A stretch of 64,000 nt of DNA from JBBQSN01 sp963825505 (lineage in GTDB: Bacteria; Actinomycetota; Actinomycetes; Actinomycetales; CAWJMD01): NCBI GenBank assembly GCA_963825505.1, contig CAWGTL010000023.1, forward strand, positions 1 through 64,000, given 5' to 3'. The position numbers were made by a program, and so were the translations under genes. Position 1 is the stretch's first letter; every line of letters starts with the position of its first letter. The notes beneath the pieces were generated by a model that searched no databases, was not told the DNA's origin, and saw nothing but the letters and a program-made list of their open reading frames with translations. Positions 43,220 through 51,145 of the stretch are shown here, piece after piece.

Positions 43220-44179
43220 GTGAGGCGTCCGGGACGAGCGGTCCAGCCGGTCGCCCCCGACGACGAGCACGCCCTGATGCCGACACTGAAGGTCGCTGCC
43301 GTGGCCCGCCGACTGGGCGTCGCCCCGGCCACGCTGCGCACCTGGTCGCGTCGGTACGGTCTCGGCCCCTCCGCCCACGTCGCCGGCTCGCACCGTCAGT
43401 ACACCTCGGGCGACGTGATGCGGCTGGTGGTGATGCGCCGGCTCACGCTCGAGGGCGTGGCCCCGTCCGACGCCGCCCGGGTGGCGCTGGAGACCGCCGT
43501 CGACGGCAGCGCCGAGGTCCCCTCGACCATCACCCCGATGGAGGGGCTCGCCCTGCTGGGCGGTGGCCCCACCACCGCCCTGCGCGACGTCGTGCACCAG
43601 CTCGCGACCGCCGCGCAGGCGATGGACAGCCCCGCCTGCGCCTCCCTGGTGCGCGAGGCCCTCGCGGCGCACGGCGTCATCGGCACCTGGACCCAGGTGC
43701 TCCAGCCCGTCCTGGCCGACACCGGACGCCGCTACGCCAACACCGGCCAGGGGATCGACGTCGAGCACGTGCTCAGCACGGTGGTCGTCGGCGAGCTGCT
43801 CCGCGCCACCGCGCTGGTGCCGGGCGAGCCGGCCACGCTGCTCGCCTGCGCCCCCGACGAGGACCACTGGTTGCCCGTGCTCGCCCTGTCGGCCGCGCTC
43901 GCCGAGGTCGGCGTCGGCAGCCGGGTGCTGGGCCAGGCGATGCCCACCCGGGCGCTCGCCGACGCGCTGCGGCGCACCACGCCCCGGGTCGCCGTCGTGC
44001 TCGCGCTCCTGCCGCCCCAGGACGACCCGCTGCCCGAGCTGCGCGCGGCCTCGCCGGGCACCCAGCTGTTCGCCGCCGGCCCCGGCTGGGGCCACGCCCA
44101 CCCCGGGGTCGGGCTGCTCGTGTCGCTACCGGACGCGGTCGCCGAGGTGACGCGGTACCTGTCCGCCGCACCCTCCTAA
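43220..44179 (+). CDS. MerR family regulator with cobalamin-binding-like domain
   Basis: A 319-residue protein. The N-terminal MerR helix-turn-helix (about 19-90) reads VAAVARRLGVAPATLRTWSRRYGLGPSAHVAGSHRQY. The C-terminal part (about 130-315) has the order of a helical B12-cap (VLQPVLADTGRRYANTGQGIDVEHVLS) and a Rossmann-like domain (LLACAPDEDHWLPVLALSAAL). The DxHxxG cobalamin ligand is not evident: the expected place reads AMPTRALAD, so it may no longer bind B12 through a histidine. GTG 43220 has GAGGAGG upstream. Related proteins sit near bldM in other actinobacteria. It is followed by an 8-bp hairpin. Confidence 0.83.
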   Translation: MRRPGRAVQPVAPDDEHALMPTLKVAAVARRLGVAPATLRTWSRRYGLGPSAHVAGSHRQYTSGDVMRLVVMRRLTLEGVAPSDAARVALETAVDGSAEVPSTITPMEGLALLGGGPTTALRDVVHQLATAAQAMDSPACASLVREALAAHGVIGTWTQVLQPVLADTGRRYANTGQGIDVEHVLSTVVVGELLRATALVPGEPATLLACAPDEDHWLPVLALSAALAEVGVGSRVLGQAMPTRALADALRRTTPRVAVVLALLPPQDDPLPELRAASPGTQLFAAGPGWGHAHPGVGLLVSLPDAVAEVTRYLSAAPS

Positions 44180-44206
44180 GCGGGCCGGGGCCATACTGGG
44201 CCCGCT
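44179..44206 (+). terminator. possible terminator after the MerR gene
   Basis: AGCGGGCC (44179-44186) pairs with GGCCCGCT (44199-44206) across a 12-nt loop. The stem begins at the last base of the MerR stop codon. No T-run. Confidence 0.5.
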
Positions 44207-44348
44207 CCCGGGTTGCGGGGGCCGAAGCGCTCAGGTCGGGCCGTCCGGGTGCCGATGCACCACCCACGGCGAGCTCCTCACCTGCTCGCCCCACCTGCTC
44301 CACGGCTCCGCGCACCCGTGCGGGGCCGCCACGGTCGAGGATGGTGAC

Positions 44349-44960
44349 ATGTCCACGGTGCTGGTCTGCGACGACTCCGGCACGGTCCGCGAGTCGCTCA
44401 AGCGCGCGATCTCGCCGGTCCCCGGCGTGACGCGCGTCATCACCGCCAGCAGCGGCGAGGAGTGCCTGGCCCGCTGGCCGGTCGAGCGCCCGTCGGTGGT
44501 GCTGATGGACGTGCGGATGCCCGGTCTCGGCGGCGTCGAGAGCACCCGCCAGCTGGTGGAGCGCCACCCCGAGGCCAACGTGATCATGCTCGTCGGCCCC
44601 GAGGACGGTGACGGCGTGACCCGCGCGGTCAGCGGCGGTGCCCGCGGGTACGTGGCCAAGGACGCCGCCCGCGAGGAGCTGTCCGCCGCGGTGCTGCACG
44701 TCATCACCGAGGGCCGCCGCCCGCAGGGCCCCACCACGACCGGCACCGCGCCGGCCACCAAGGCCCCCGAGCTGACCGAGCGCGAGGTGCAGGTCCTCAC
44801 CGGCATGAGCCGCGGCCGCAGCAACGCCGAGATCGGCCGTGAGCTGTTCCTGTCCGAGGACACCGTCAAGACCCACGCCCGCCGTCTGTTCCGCAAGCTC
44901 GGCGCCGCCGACCGCGCGCAGGCCGTCGCTCTCGGCTACCGCGCCGGCCTCGTCCGGTAG
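44349..44960 (+). CDS. bldM: BldM-like response regulator
   Basis: A 203-residue NarL/LuxR-type regulator with the signature of BldM, the atypical regulator of Streptomyces development: VLVCDDSGTVRESLKRA, VVLMDVRMPGLGGVESTR, and the HTH TEREVQVLTGMSRGRSNAEIGRELFLSEDTVKTHARRLFRKLG. The receiver keeps Asp8, Asp9 and Asp54 and a Lys in YVAKDA, but BldM works without a known kinase and none is nearby. GAGGATGG lies upstream of ATG 44349. In Streptomyces bldM is also close to groEL, whiB and guaB. It is probably a developmental or sigma-pathway regulator here too. Confidence 0.88.
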   Translation: MSTVLVCDDSGTVRESLKRAISPVPGVTRVITASSGEECLARWPVERPSVVLMDVRMPGLGGVESTRQLVERHPEANVIMLVGPEDGDGVTRAVSGGARGYVAKDAAREELSAAVLHVITEGRRPQGPTTTGTAPATKAPELTEREVQVLTGMSRGRSNAEIGRELFLSEDTVKTHARRLFRKLGAADRAQAVALGYRAGLVR

Positions 44961-45092
44961 GCGCCGCTAGGCCGTCCGGGGGAGGCCCCGGCTCGACAAC
45001 CCCCGTCGCCCCTGGTCACGATGTCTGCCGACCGGGGGCGTCGCACGTCCCCGCGCACGCGCGCGACGACGCCGACGACGAGGAGACCCACG

Positions 45093-45713
45093 GTGGCCTT
45101 CGGCATCACGGACGGGACCGGCGTAACGGCGCCCGGCCCTGACGCGATGGCACCTGCGGGAGCGAGCGCGCTGCACCGTGCTGCCGTCCGCGCCCTCACC
45201 GGGGACCCGCAGTCCGTCGACGACCTGCTGCGGTCGGTCCGGTCCCTGGTGTTCCGGTACTGCCGAGCGCGCCTGGGTTCGCTGCCGGGCGCTGAGCAGG
45301 CCGCGGAGGACGCGGCGCAGGAGGTGTGCCTGACCGTGCTCGGCGCCCTCCCCACGTACCACGAGACCGGACGCCCGTTCGAGGCGTTCGTGTACACGGT
45401 CGCCTCCCGCCGGGTCGCCGACGTGATGCGCGCCTCGTACCGCGGGCCCGTGTCCGTGGAGCAGGTGCCCGACGACGTGGACGGCGGACCCACCCCGGAG
45501 GCCGCCGTCCTGCGCCTGGCCGACGCCGACCGCGCCCGCGACCTGCTCGGCCTGCTGCCCGAGACCCAGCGCGAGCTGCTGACGCTGCGGGTGGCCGTCG
45601 GGATGTCGGCCGAGGAGGTCGGCCACGCCCTCGGCATGACCCCCGGCGCCGTCCGGGTGGCCCAGCACCGCGCTCTGAACAAGCTGCGCGACCTGGCCGG
45701 GGAGGCGCCGTGA
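45093..45713 (+). CDS. sigD: ECF RNA polymerase sigma factor SigD
   Basis: A 206-residue ECF sigma factor. Region 2 (about 35-105) has LVFRYCRARLG, AEDAAQEVCLTVLGALPTY and AFVYTVASRRVADVMRA; region 4 (about 145-200) has LLPETQRELLTLRVAVGMSAEEVGHALGMTPGAVRVAQHRAL. Position before an RsdA-like gene and guaB equals that of SigD (Rv3414c) in M. tuberculosis. GTG 45093 with GAGGAG 7 nt upstream is chosen over ATG 45021. The stop overlaps the anti-sigma start by GTGA, the usual sigma/anti-sigma coupling. Confidence 0.94.
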   Translation: MAFGITDGTGVTAPGPDAMAPAGASALHRAAVRALTGDPQSVDDLLRSVRSLVFRYCRARLGSLPGAEQAAEDAAQEVCLTVLGALPTYHETGRPFEAFVYTVASRRVADVMRASYRGPVSVEQVPDDVDGGPTPEAAVLRLADADRARDLLGLLPETQRELLTLRVAVGMSAEEVGHALGMTPGAVRVAQHRALNKLRDLAGEAP

Positions 45714-46693
45714 ACGACGTGCGTCCCGTCCTGCGCGACGACCTGCTGCTCGACCGGCTCGCCCTCGGCGAGCGCCCGGACGACGCCGGCGCGGTCGAGG
45801 ACCTGCTGCTCGCGCTGCACGCCGACAGCCTGCTCGCCGTCCCGCCGGCGTCCGCCGAGGTGCCGGCCGTCCGCCCGACCCGGGTGGTCCGCCTGCGCAG
45901 CACCCTCGCGGGTGCCCTGGTCGCGGCGGGTGTGCTCGCCGGGACCAGCGGCGTCGCCGCCGCCGTCACCGGAGACCCGCTGGCGGGCCTGAGCGGCGTG
46001 CGCGACGCCGTGCTCGTGGTGGCGCAGCCCGAGGGGCGCGACCCGCTGCTGCGCTCGGTCGACGGTGCCAGGGCCCACGTCGAGGTCGAGCGCATCGCGG
46101 GTCTGGTCGCCGCCGGCCGGGTCGAGGACGCCCAGGCGGCGGCCGCGGCGATGGGGTCGCTGCTCGACGGCCTCGCACCGAACGAGCGGGACCTGCTGCT
46201 GGCCGAGCTGGACGGCACCGCGCCCGGCCTGGGCGAGGTCGCCGGCCTGGTCGAGGCCGACGACCGCTCGGGCGGCGGCGGTGCGCAACCGCCCGGCTCC
46301 GGGGGCGTCGGCACCTCCCCGGCGGCGACCGCGACCGACCCCGACGGGCACGGCAGGCCCGACAGGACGCCGAAGCCGCCGAGGTCGCCGAAGCCGACCG
46401 ACCCCGCTGCCACCGCGCCGCCGGTGACCGCGCCGCCCACCGGATCGGCGACCACGCCGCCCTCGACCGCCCCACCGACCACCACCGTGCCTCCGACCAC
46501 GACCCCGCCGACCACGACCTCCGCGGCCGCGGGGTCCGGCTCGCCGACGACGTCCGCCCAGGGTCCGGGCAACGGGCGCGGCACCGGCGCCCCGAGCGAC
46601 CCGGGCAAGCCGACGAAGACACCGAAGCCGACGAAGCCGCCGAAGGCGCAGGCGCCGGTGGAGCCGTCGGTGACGGCCTCGACCCCCGGATAG
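45710..46693 (+). CDS. rsdA: anti-sigma-D factor RsdA-like membrane protein
   Basis: A 327-residue single-pass membrane protein. The N-terminal DDLLLDRLALGE (about 10-21) is the RsdA-type sigma-D-binding helix. One transmembrane helix follows (STLAGALVAAGVLAGTSGVAAA, about 64-85). The outside part has a helical domain (about 100-185) and a long Pro/Thr/Ser tail (about 195-327) that probably crosses the wall. By analogy with RsdA, it would hold SigD at the membrane until cleaved by regulated proteolysis. GTG 45710 overlaps sigD by 4 nt. The stop TAG 46691-46693 begins the -10 box of guaB. Confidence 0.85.
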   Translation: MNDVRPVLRDDLLLDRLALGERPDDAGAVEDLLLALHADSLLAVPPASAEVPAVRPTRVVRLRSTLAGALVAAGVLAGTSGVAAAVTGDPLAGLSGVRDAVLVVAQPEGRDPLLRSVDGARAHVEVERIAGLVAAGRVEDAQAAAAAMGSLLDGLAPNERDLLLAELDGTAPGLGEVAGLVEADDRSGGGGAQPPGSGGVGTSPAATATDPDGHGRPDRTPKPPRSPKPTDPAATAPPVTAPPTGSATTPPSTAPPTTTVPPTTTPPTTTSAAAGSGSPTTSAQGPGNGRGTGAPSDPGKPTKTPKPTKPPKAQAPVEPSVTASTPG

Positions 46694-46696
46694 CAT
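46691..46696 (+). promoter_or_regulatory. -10 box of guaB, overlapping the rsdA stop codon
   Basis: TAGCAT lies 7 nt before GTG 46704; its first three bases are the rsdA stop codon. This supports GTG 46704 rather than ATG 46695 as the guaB start. Confidence 0.55.
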
Positions 46697-46703
46697 GGGG
46701 AGG

Positions 46704-48203
46704 GTGACGGAGACTCCCCACGACCCCTTCGGCTTCGTCGGCCTGACCTTCGACGACGTCCTGCTCCTGCCCGGGGCGAGCGACGTCAACCCGGCCCTGG
46801 CCGACACCGCCACCCGGGCCACCCGCCGGGTCGAGCTCAACGTCCCGCTGCTGTCCAGCGCGATGGACACCGTCACCGAGTCGCGGATGGCGATCGCGAT
46901 GGCCCGCCAGGGCGGGCTCGGCGTGCTGCACCGCAACCTGTCGATCGAGGACCAGGCCCACCAGGTCGACGTCGTGAAGCGGTCCGAGGCCGGGATGGTC
47001 TCCGACCCGGTCACCACCTCGCCGGACGCCACCCTCGCCGAGGTCGACGCCCTCTGCGGGCAGTACCGCATCTCCGGCCTGCCGGTCGTCGACGCCGACG
47101 GCGTGCTGGTCGGCATCGTCACCAATCGCGACCTGCGCTGGGAGAGCGACCTGTCCCGGCGCGTCGGCGAGGTGATGACCCGGGCGCCGCTCGTCACCGC
47201 GCCGGTCGGCGTCGCGTCCGACGAGGCGATGCGCCTGCTGCGCGAGCACAAGATCGAGAAGCTCCCGCTGGTCGACGCCGACGGTCGGCTCCAGGGGCTC
47301 ATCACGGTGAAGGACTTCACCAAGAGCGAGCAGTACCCGCTGGCCACCAAGGACCCTGCCGGTCGGCTGCGCGTCGGTGCGGCGATCGGCTTCTTCGACG
47401 ACGGCTGGAAGCGCGCGATGTCGCTGGTCGAGGCCGGCGTGGACGTCCTGGTCGTCGACACCGCCAACGGCGAGTCCCGCGGCGTGGTCGACATGATCCG
47501 CCGGCTCAAGGCCGACCCCGCCGCCCGCGAGGTCGACGTCGTCGGCGGCAACGTCGCCACCCGCGCGGGCGCCCAGGCGCTGGTCGACGCCGGCGCCGAC
47601 GGCGTCAAGGTCGGCGTCGGGCCGGGCTCGATCTGCACCACCCGCGTGGTCGCCGGCGTCGGCGTCCCGCAGGTCACCGCGATCCACGAGGCCGCGCAGG
47701 CCTGCCGCGAGGCGGGCGTGCCGGTGATCGGCGACGGTGGCCTGCAGTACTCCGGCGACATCGCCAAGGCCCTGGTGGCCGGCGCCGACACCGTGATGCT
47801 CGGCTCGCTGCTGGCCGGCTGCGACGAGAGCCCGGGCGACCTCGTCTTCATCAACGGCAAGCAGTTCAAGTCCTACCGGGGCATGGGCTCGCTCGGCGCG
47901 GCCCAGTCGCGCGGGCGCGGGCAGTCCTACTCCAAGGACCGCTACTTCCAGGGTGGCGTCACCGACGACGCGTTCATCGCCGAGGGCATCGAGGGACAGG
48001 TGCCCTACCGCGGCCCGCTGCGGGCCGTGGCGCACCAGCTGGTCGGCGGTCTGCGCCAGTCGATGATGTACGTCGGCGCGCAGACGGTCCCGGAGCTGAA
48101 GAGCCGCGGGAAGTTCGTCCGGATCACCTCGGCCGGGCTGAAGGAGTCGCACCCCCACGACATCCAGATGACCGTCGAGGCGCCCAACTACACCGCCCGA
48201 TAA
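46704..48203 (+). CDS. guaB: IMP dehydrogenase
   Basis: A 499-residue enzyme that oxidises IMP to XMP, the committed step to GMP. FGFVGLTFDDVLLLPG at the start; two CBS domains (about 95-205) sit inside the TIM barrel; the catalytic loop is GVGPGSICTTRVVAGVG with the nucleophile Cys; MGSLGAAQSRGRGQSY is the flap. GTG 46704 gives the N-terminus TETPHDPFG, as in related IMPDHs; an in-frame ATG at 46695 would add three residues. The stop TAA begins the -10 box of the next gene. guaA lies 14 kb downstream. Confidence 0.96.
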   Translation: MTETPHDPFGFVGLTFDDVLLLPGASDVNPALADTATRATRRVELNVPLLSSAMDTVTESRMAIAMARQGGLGVLHRNLSIEDQAHQVDVVKRSEAGMVSDPVTTSPDATLAEVDALCGQYRISGLPVVDADGVLVGIVTNRDLRWESDLSRRVGEVMTRAPLVTAPVGVASDEAMRLLREHKIEKLPLVDADGRLQGLITVKDFTKSEQYPLATKDPAGRLRVGAAIGFFDDGWKRAMSLVEAGVDVLVVDTANGESRGVVDMIRRLKADPAAREVDVVGGNVATRAGAQALVDAGADGVKVGVGPGSICTTRVVAGVGVPQVTAIHEAAQACREAGVPVIGDGGLQYSGDIAKALVAGADTVMLGSLLAGCDESPGDLVFINGKQFKSYRGMGSLGAAQSRGRGQSYSKDRYFQGGVTDDAFIAEGIEGQVPYRGPLRAVAHQLVGGLRQSMMYVGAQTVPELKSRGKFVRITSAGLKESHPHDIQMTVEAPNYTAR

Positions 48204-48206
48204 CCT
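48201..48206 (+). promoter_or_regulatory. -10 box of guaB3, overlapping the guaB stop codon
   Basis: TAACCT lies 6 nt before GTG 48213; its first three bases are the guaB stop codon. Confidence 0.55.
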
Positions 48207-48212
48207 TGCCGG

Positions 48213-49334
48213 GTGACTGAGATCGAGATCGGCCGCGGCAAGCGGGGACGTCGGGCCTACTCCTTCGACGACGTCGCCATCGTCCCGAGCAGGCGCACGC
48301 GCGACCCGGAGGACGTCTCGGTCTCGTGGCAGATCGACGCCTACCACTTCGAGCTGCCCGTGGTCGCGGCCCCGATGGACTCGGTGATGTCCCCGGCCAC
48401 CGCCATCGCGCTCGGCCGCCTCGGTGGCTTGGGCGTGCTCGACCTCGAGGGCCTGTGGACGCGGTACGACGACCCCGAGCCGCTGCTGGCCGAGATCGCC
48501 TCGCTCGACGCCCCGGGCGCCACCCGGCGGATGCAGGAGCTGTACGCGGCCGACATCGTCCCGGAGCTGATCGTCGAGCGGCTGCGCGAGGTGCGCGAGG
48601 CCGGCGTCACGGTGGCCGGCGCGCTGTCGCCGCAGCGCACCCAGCAGCTGTGGAAGACCGTGGTCGACGCCGGCGCCGACCTGTTCGTCATCCGCGGCAC
48701 CACCGTCTCGGCCGAGCACGTCAGCGGCCAGGCGGAGCCCTTGAACCTCAAGCGGTTCATCTACGAGCTCGACGTCCCCGTCGTGGTCGGCGGGTGCGCC
48801 ACCTACACAGCGGCCCTGCACCTCATGCGCACCGGCGCGGCCGGCGTGCTGGTCGGGTTCGGCGGCGGCGCCGCGCACACCACCCGCACCACCCTCGGCA
48901 TCCACGCCCCGATGGCCTCGGCCGTCGCCGACGTCTCGGCCGCGCGTCGCGACTACATGGACGAGTCCGGCGGTCGCTACGTGCACGTCATCGCCGACGG
49001 CGGGGTGGGCCGATCGGGCGACCTGGTGAAGGCGATCGCGTGCGGCGCCGACGCCGTGATGCTCGGCGCCGCGCTGGCCCGGGCCACCGAGGCGCCCGGC
49101 CGCGGGTGGCACTGGGGTCCCGAGGCGCACCACCAGCAGCTGCCCCGAGGCGAGCGGGTCCAGGTGGGCACGGTGGCGGCGCTGGAGGAGATCCTGCTCG
49201 GCCCCGGCCGGGTGGCCGACGGCACCACGAACCTGATCGGCGCGCTGCGCCGCGCGATGGCGACCACGGGCTACTCCGATCTCAAGGAGCTCCAGCGCGT
49301 CGAGGTCGTCGTGTCCCCGTACCAGCCGGCGTGA
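48213..49334 (+). CDS. guaB3: GuaB3 family IMP dehydrogenase-related protein
   Basis: A 373-residue IMPDH-fold protein without CBS domains, close in length and position to M. tuberculosis GuaB3 (Rv3410c). MTEIEIGRGKRGRRAYSFDD, VAAPMDSVMSPATAIALGRL and IADGGVGRSGDLVKAIACG are family features. The IMPDH catalytic loop with its Cys is not present at the usual place (FGGGAAHTTRTTLG instead), so it is not a classical IMPDH; GuaB3 enzymes have been proposed to act as GMP reductase. Its stop overlaps the glpD start by one base (TGATG). Confidence 0.92.
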   Translation: MTEIEIGRGKRGRRAYSFDDVAIVPSRRTRDPEDVSVSWQIDAYHFELPVVAAPMDSVMSPATAIALGRLGGLGVLDLEGLWTRYDDPEPLLAEIASLDAPGATRRMQELYAADIVPELIVERLREVREAGVTVAGALSPQRTQQLWKTVVDAGADLFVIRGTTVSAEHVSGQAEPLNLKRFIYELDVPVVVGGCATYTAALHLMRTGAAGVLVGFGGGAAHTTRTTLGIHAPMASAVADVSAARRDYMDESGGRYVHVIADGGVGRSGDLVKAIACGADAVMLGAALARATEAPGRGWHWGPEAHHQQLPRGERVQVGTVAALEEILLGPGRVADGTTNLIGALRRAMATTGYSDLKELQRVEVVVSPYQPA

Positions 49335-51076
49335 TGGCGCGCGTGACGAGGAAGCCGGCCGGCGGGCCGCTCCCCGGACGGCTCGGCCCCGCCGAGCGGG
49401 TCTCGGCGCTGCGGGCGATGGCGGCCGAGGAGGTCGACGTCCTCGTCGTCGGGGGAGGGGTGGTCGGCGCCGGCGTGGCCCTCGACGCCGCGACCCGCGG
49501 GCTGAGCGTGGCCCTGGTCGAGGCCCGCGACTGGGCCAGCGGCACGTCCTCGCGATCGTCCAAGCTGATCCACGGCGGCCTGCGCTACCTGGAGATGCTC
49601 GACTTCCGGCTGGTGCGAGAGGCGTTGCGCGAGAGGGGGCTGCTGCTCCAGCGACTCGCGCCGCACCTCGTCCACCCCATTCCGTTCGTGTACCCCCTCA
49701 AGGGCCGTGTCTGGGAGAGGCCTTACGTCACAGCAGGTCTCACGCTCTACGACGCGATGGCCGGTCTGGCACCTGGGTCGCGCGGCGTCCCCATGCACGA
49801 GCAGCTCACGCGCCGGCAGGCGCTGCGCGAGGTGCCCGCCCTGCGCAAGGACGCCCTGGTCGGCGCCGTCCGGTACCACGACGCCGGCGTCGACGACGCC
49901 CGGCACACGATGACGCTCGTGCGTACCGCCGCGGCGTTCGGCGCGCACGTGGCCAACCGGTCGCGAGTGGTCGGGTTCCTGCGCGAGGGCGAGCGGGTGG
50001 TGGGCGCCACCGTGCGCGACCTCGAGCACGGCCGCGACCTCGAGGTGCGGGCCCGGCAGGTGGTCAACGCCACCGGGGTGTGGACCGACGACACCCAGGC
50101 GATGGTGGGTGAGCGCGGTCAGTTCAAGGTGCGGGCGTCCAAGGGCGTCCACCTCGTCGTCCCGCGCGACCGGATCCAGTCCACGTCGGGGCTCATCCTG
50201 CGCACCTCCACGTCGGTGCTGTTCGTCATCCCGTGGGGCCGGCACTGGATCATCGGCACCACCGACACCGACTGGGACCTCGACAAGGCCCACCCCGCGG
50301 CGTCGTCCAGCGACATCGACTACCTGCTCGACCACGTCAACGCCGTGCTCACCACCCCGCTCACCCGCGAGGACGTCGAGGGCGTGTACGCCGGCCTGCG
50401 TCCGCTGCTGTCGGGCGAGGCCGAGTCGACCTCGAAGCTGTCGCGCGAGCACGTCGTCGCGCATCCCGTACCGGGCCTGGTGGTGGTGGCCGGCGGCAAG
50501 TACACGACCTACCGGGTGATGGCGGCCGACGCGGTCGACGAGGTCGCCCGCGGGCTCGACTTCCACGTGGCGCCGTCGTGCACCGACCGGATCCCGCTGG
50601 TCGGCGCCGAGGGCTACCAGCCCGCGTGGAACGCCCGGCGGCGCACCGCGCAGTCGTCCGGCCTGCACGTGGCCCGGATCGAGCACCTGCTGCACCGGTA
50701 CGGCTCGCGCACCGCCGAGGTGCTGGAGCTCGTGGCGGCCGAGCCCCGCCTCGGCCGTGCGCTCGAGGGCGCCGACGACTACCTGGCGGCCGAGGTGGTC
50801 TACGCCGCCTCGCACGAGGGGGCCCGCCACCTCGACGACGTGCTCGCCCGGCGCACGCGGATCTCGATCGAGGCCTGGGACCGCGGCGTCAGCGCCGCCC
50901 CGCAGGTCGCCGGCCTGATGGCCGAGGTGCTCGGCTGGAGCGAGGAGCAGGTCTCCCGGGAGGTCTCCCACTACCTGGCGCGGGTCGAGGCCGAGCGCGA
51001 GTCGCAGCAGATGCCCGACGACGAGACCGCCGACTCCGCCCGCCTCGGCGCCCCGGAGATCGTCCCGCTCGCGTGA
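49334..51076 (+). CDS. glpD: glycerol-3-phosphate dehydrogenase
   Basis: A 580-residue FAD-dependent membrane-associated enzyme that oxidises glycerol-3-phosphate to dihydroxyacetone phosphate and feeds electrons to quinone. The FAD-binding VDVLVVGGGVVGAGVALDAA is followed by GTSSRSSKLIHGGLRYLE, IPWGRHWIIGTTDTDWD and GGKYTTYRVMAADAVD, which are diagnostic. A C-terminal helical domain (about 440-560) is present. ATG 49334 overlaps the guaB3 stop (TGATG). The guaB-guaB3-glpD order is common in actinobacteria. Confidence 0.95.
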   Translation: MARVTRKPAGGPLPGRLGPAERVSALRAMAAEEVDVLVVGGGVVGAGVALDAATRGLSVALVEARDWASGTSSRSSKLIHGGLRYLEMLDFRLVREALRERGLLLQRLAPHLVHPIPFVYPLKGRVWERPYVTAGLTLYDAMAGLAPGSRGVPMHEQLTRRQALREVPALRKDALVGAVRYHDAGVDDARHTMTLVRTAAAFGAHVANRSRVVGFLREGERVVGATVRDLEHGRDLEVRARQVVNATGVWTDDTQAMVGERGQFKVRASKGVHLVVPRDRIQSTSGLILRTSTSVLFVIPWGRHWIIGTTDTDWDLDKAHPAASSSDIDYLLDHVNAVLTTPLTREDVEGVYAGLRPLLSGEAESTSKLSREHVVAHPVPGLVVVAGGKYTTYRVMAADAVDEVARGLDFHVAPSCTDRIPLVGAEGYQPAWNARRRTAQSSGLHVARIEHLLHRYGSRTAEVLELVAAEPRLGRALEGADDYLAAEVVYAASHEGARHLDDVLARRTRISIEAWDRGVSAAPQVAGLMAEVLGWSEEQVSREVSHYLARVEAERESQQMPDDETADSARLGAPEIVPLA

Positions 51077-51133
51077 CCGGCGGCCCCGTGTGACGAAGGC
51101 TACGCAGGTGTAGCAATCACCCGGACGACCACC

Positions 51134-51139
51134 TACGCT
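51134..51139 (+). promoter_or_regulatory. -10 box of the aldehyde dehydrogenase operon
   Basis: TACGCT lies 6 nt before ATG 51146, in the 69-bp gap after glpD. Confidence 0.55.
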
Positions 51140-51145
51140 CGGTGC

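Noticed and set aside
46501..46690. Repeated ACCACG/CCGACG units in rsdA as a possible satellite repeat or CRISPR
   Set aside because: They encode the Pro/Thr tail in frame and have no regular spacer structure.
46695..46703. ATG 46695 as the guaB start
   Set aside because: There is no ribosome site before it, and TAGCAT 7 nt before GTG 46704 together with the TETPHDPFG N-terminus favours GTG.
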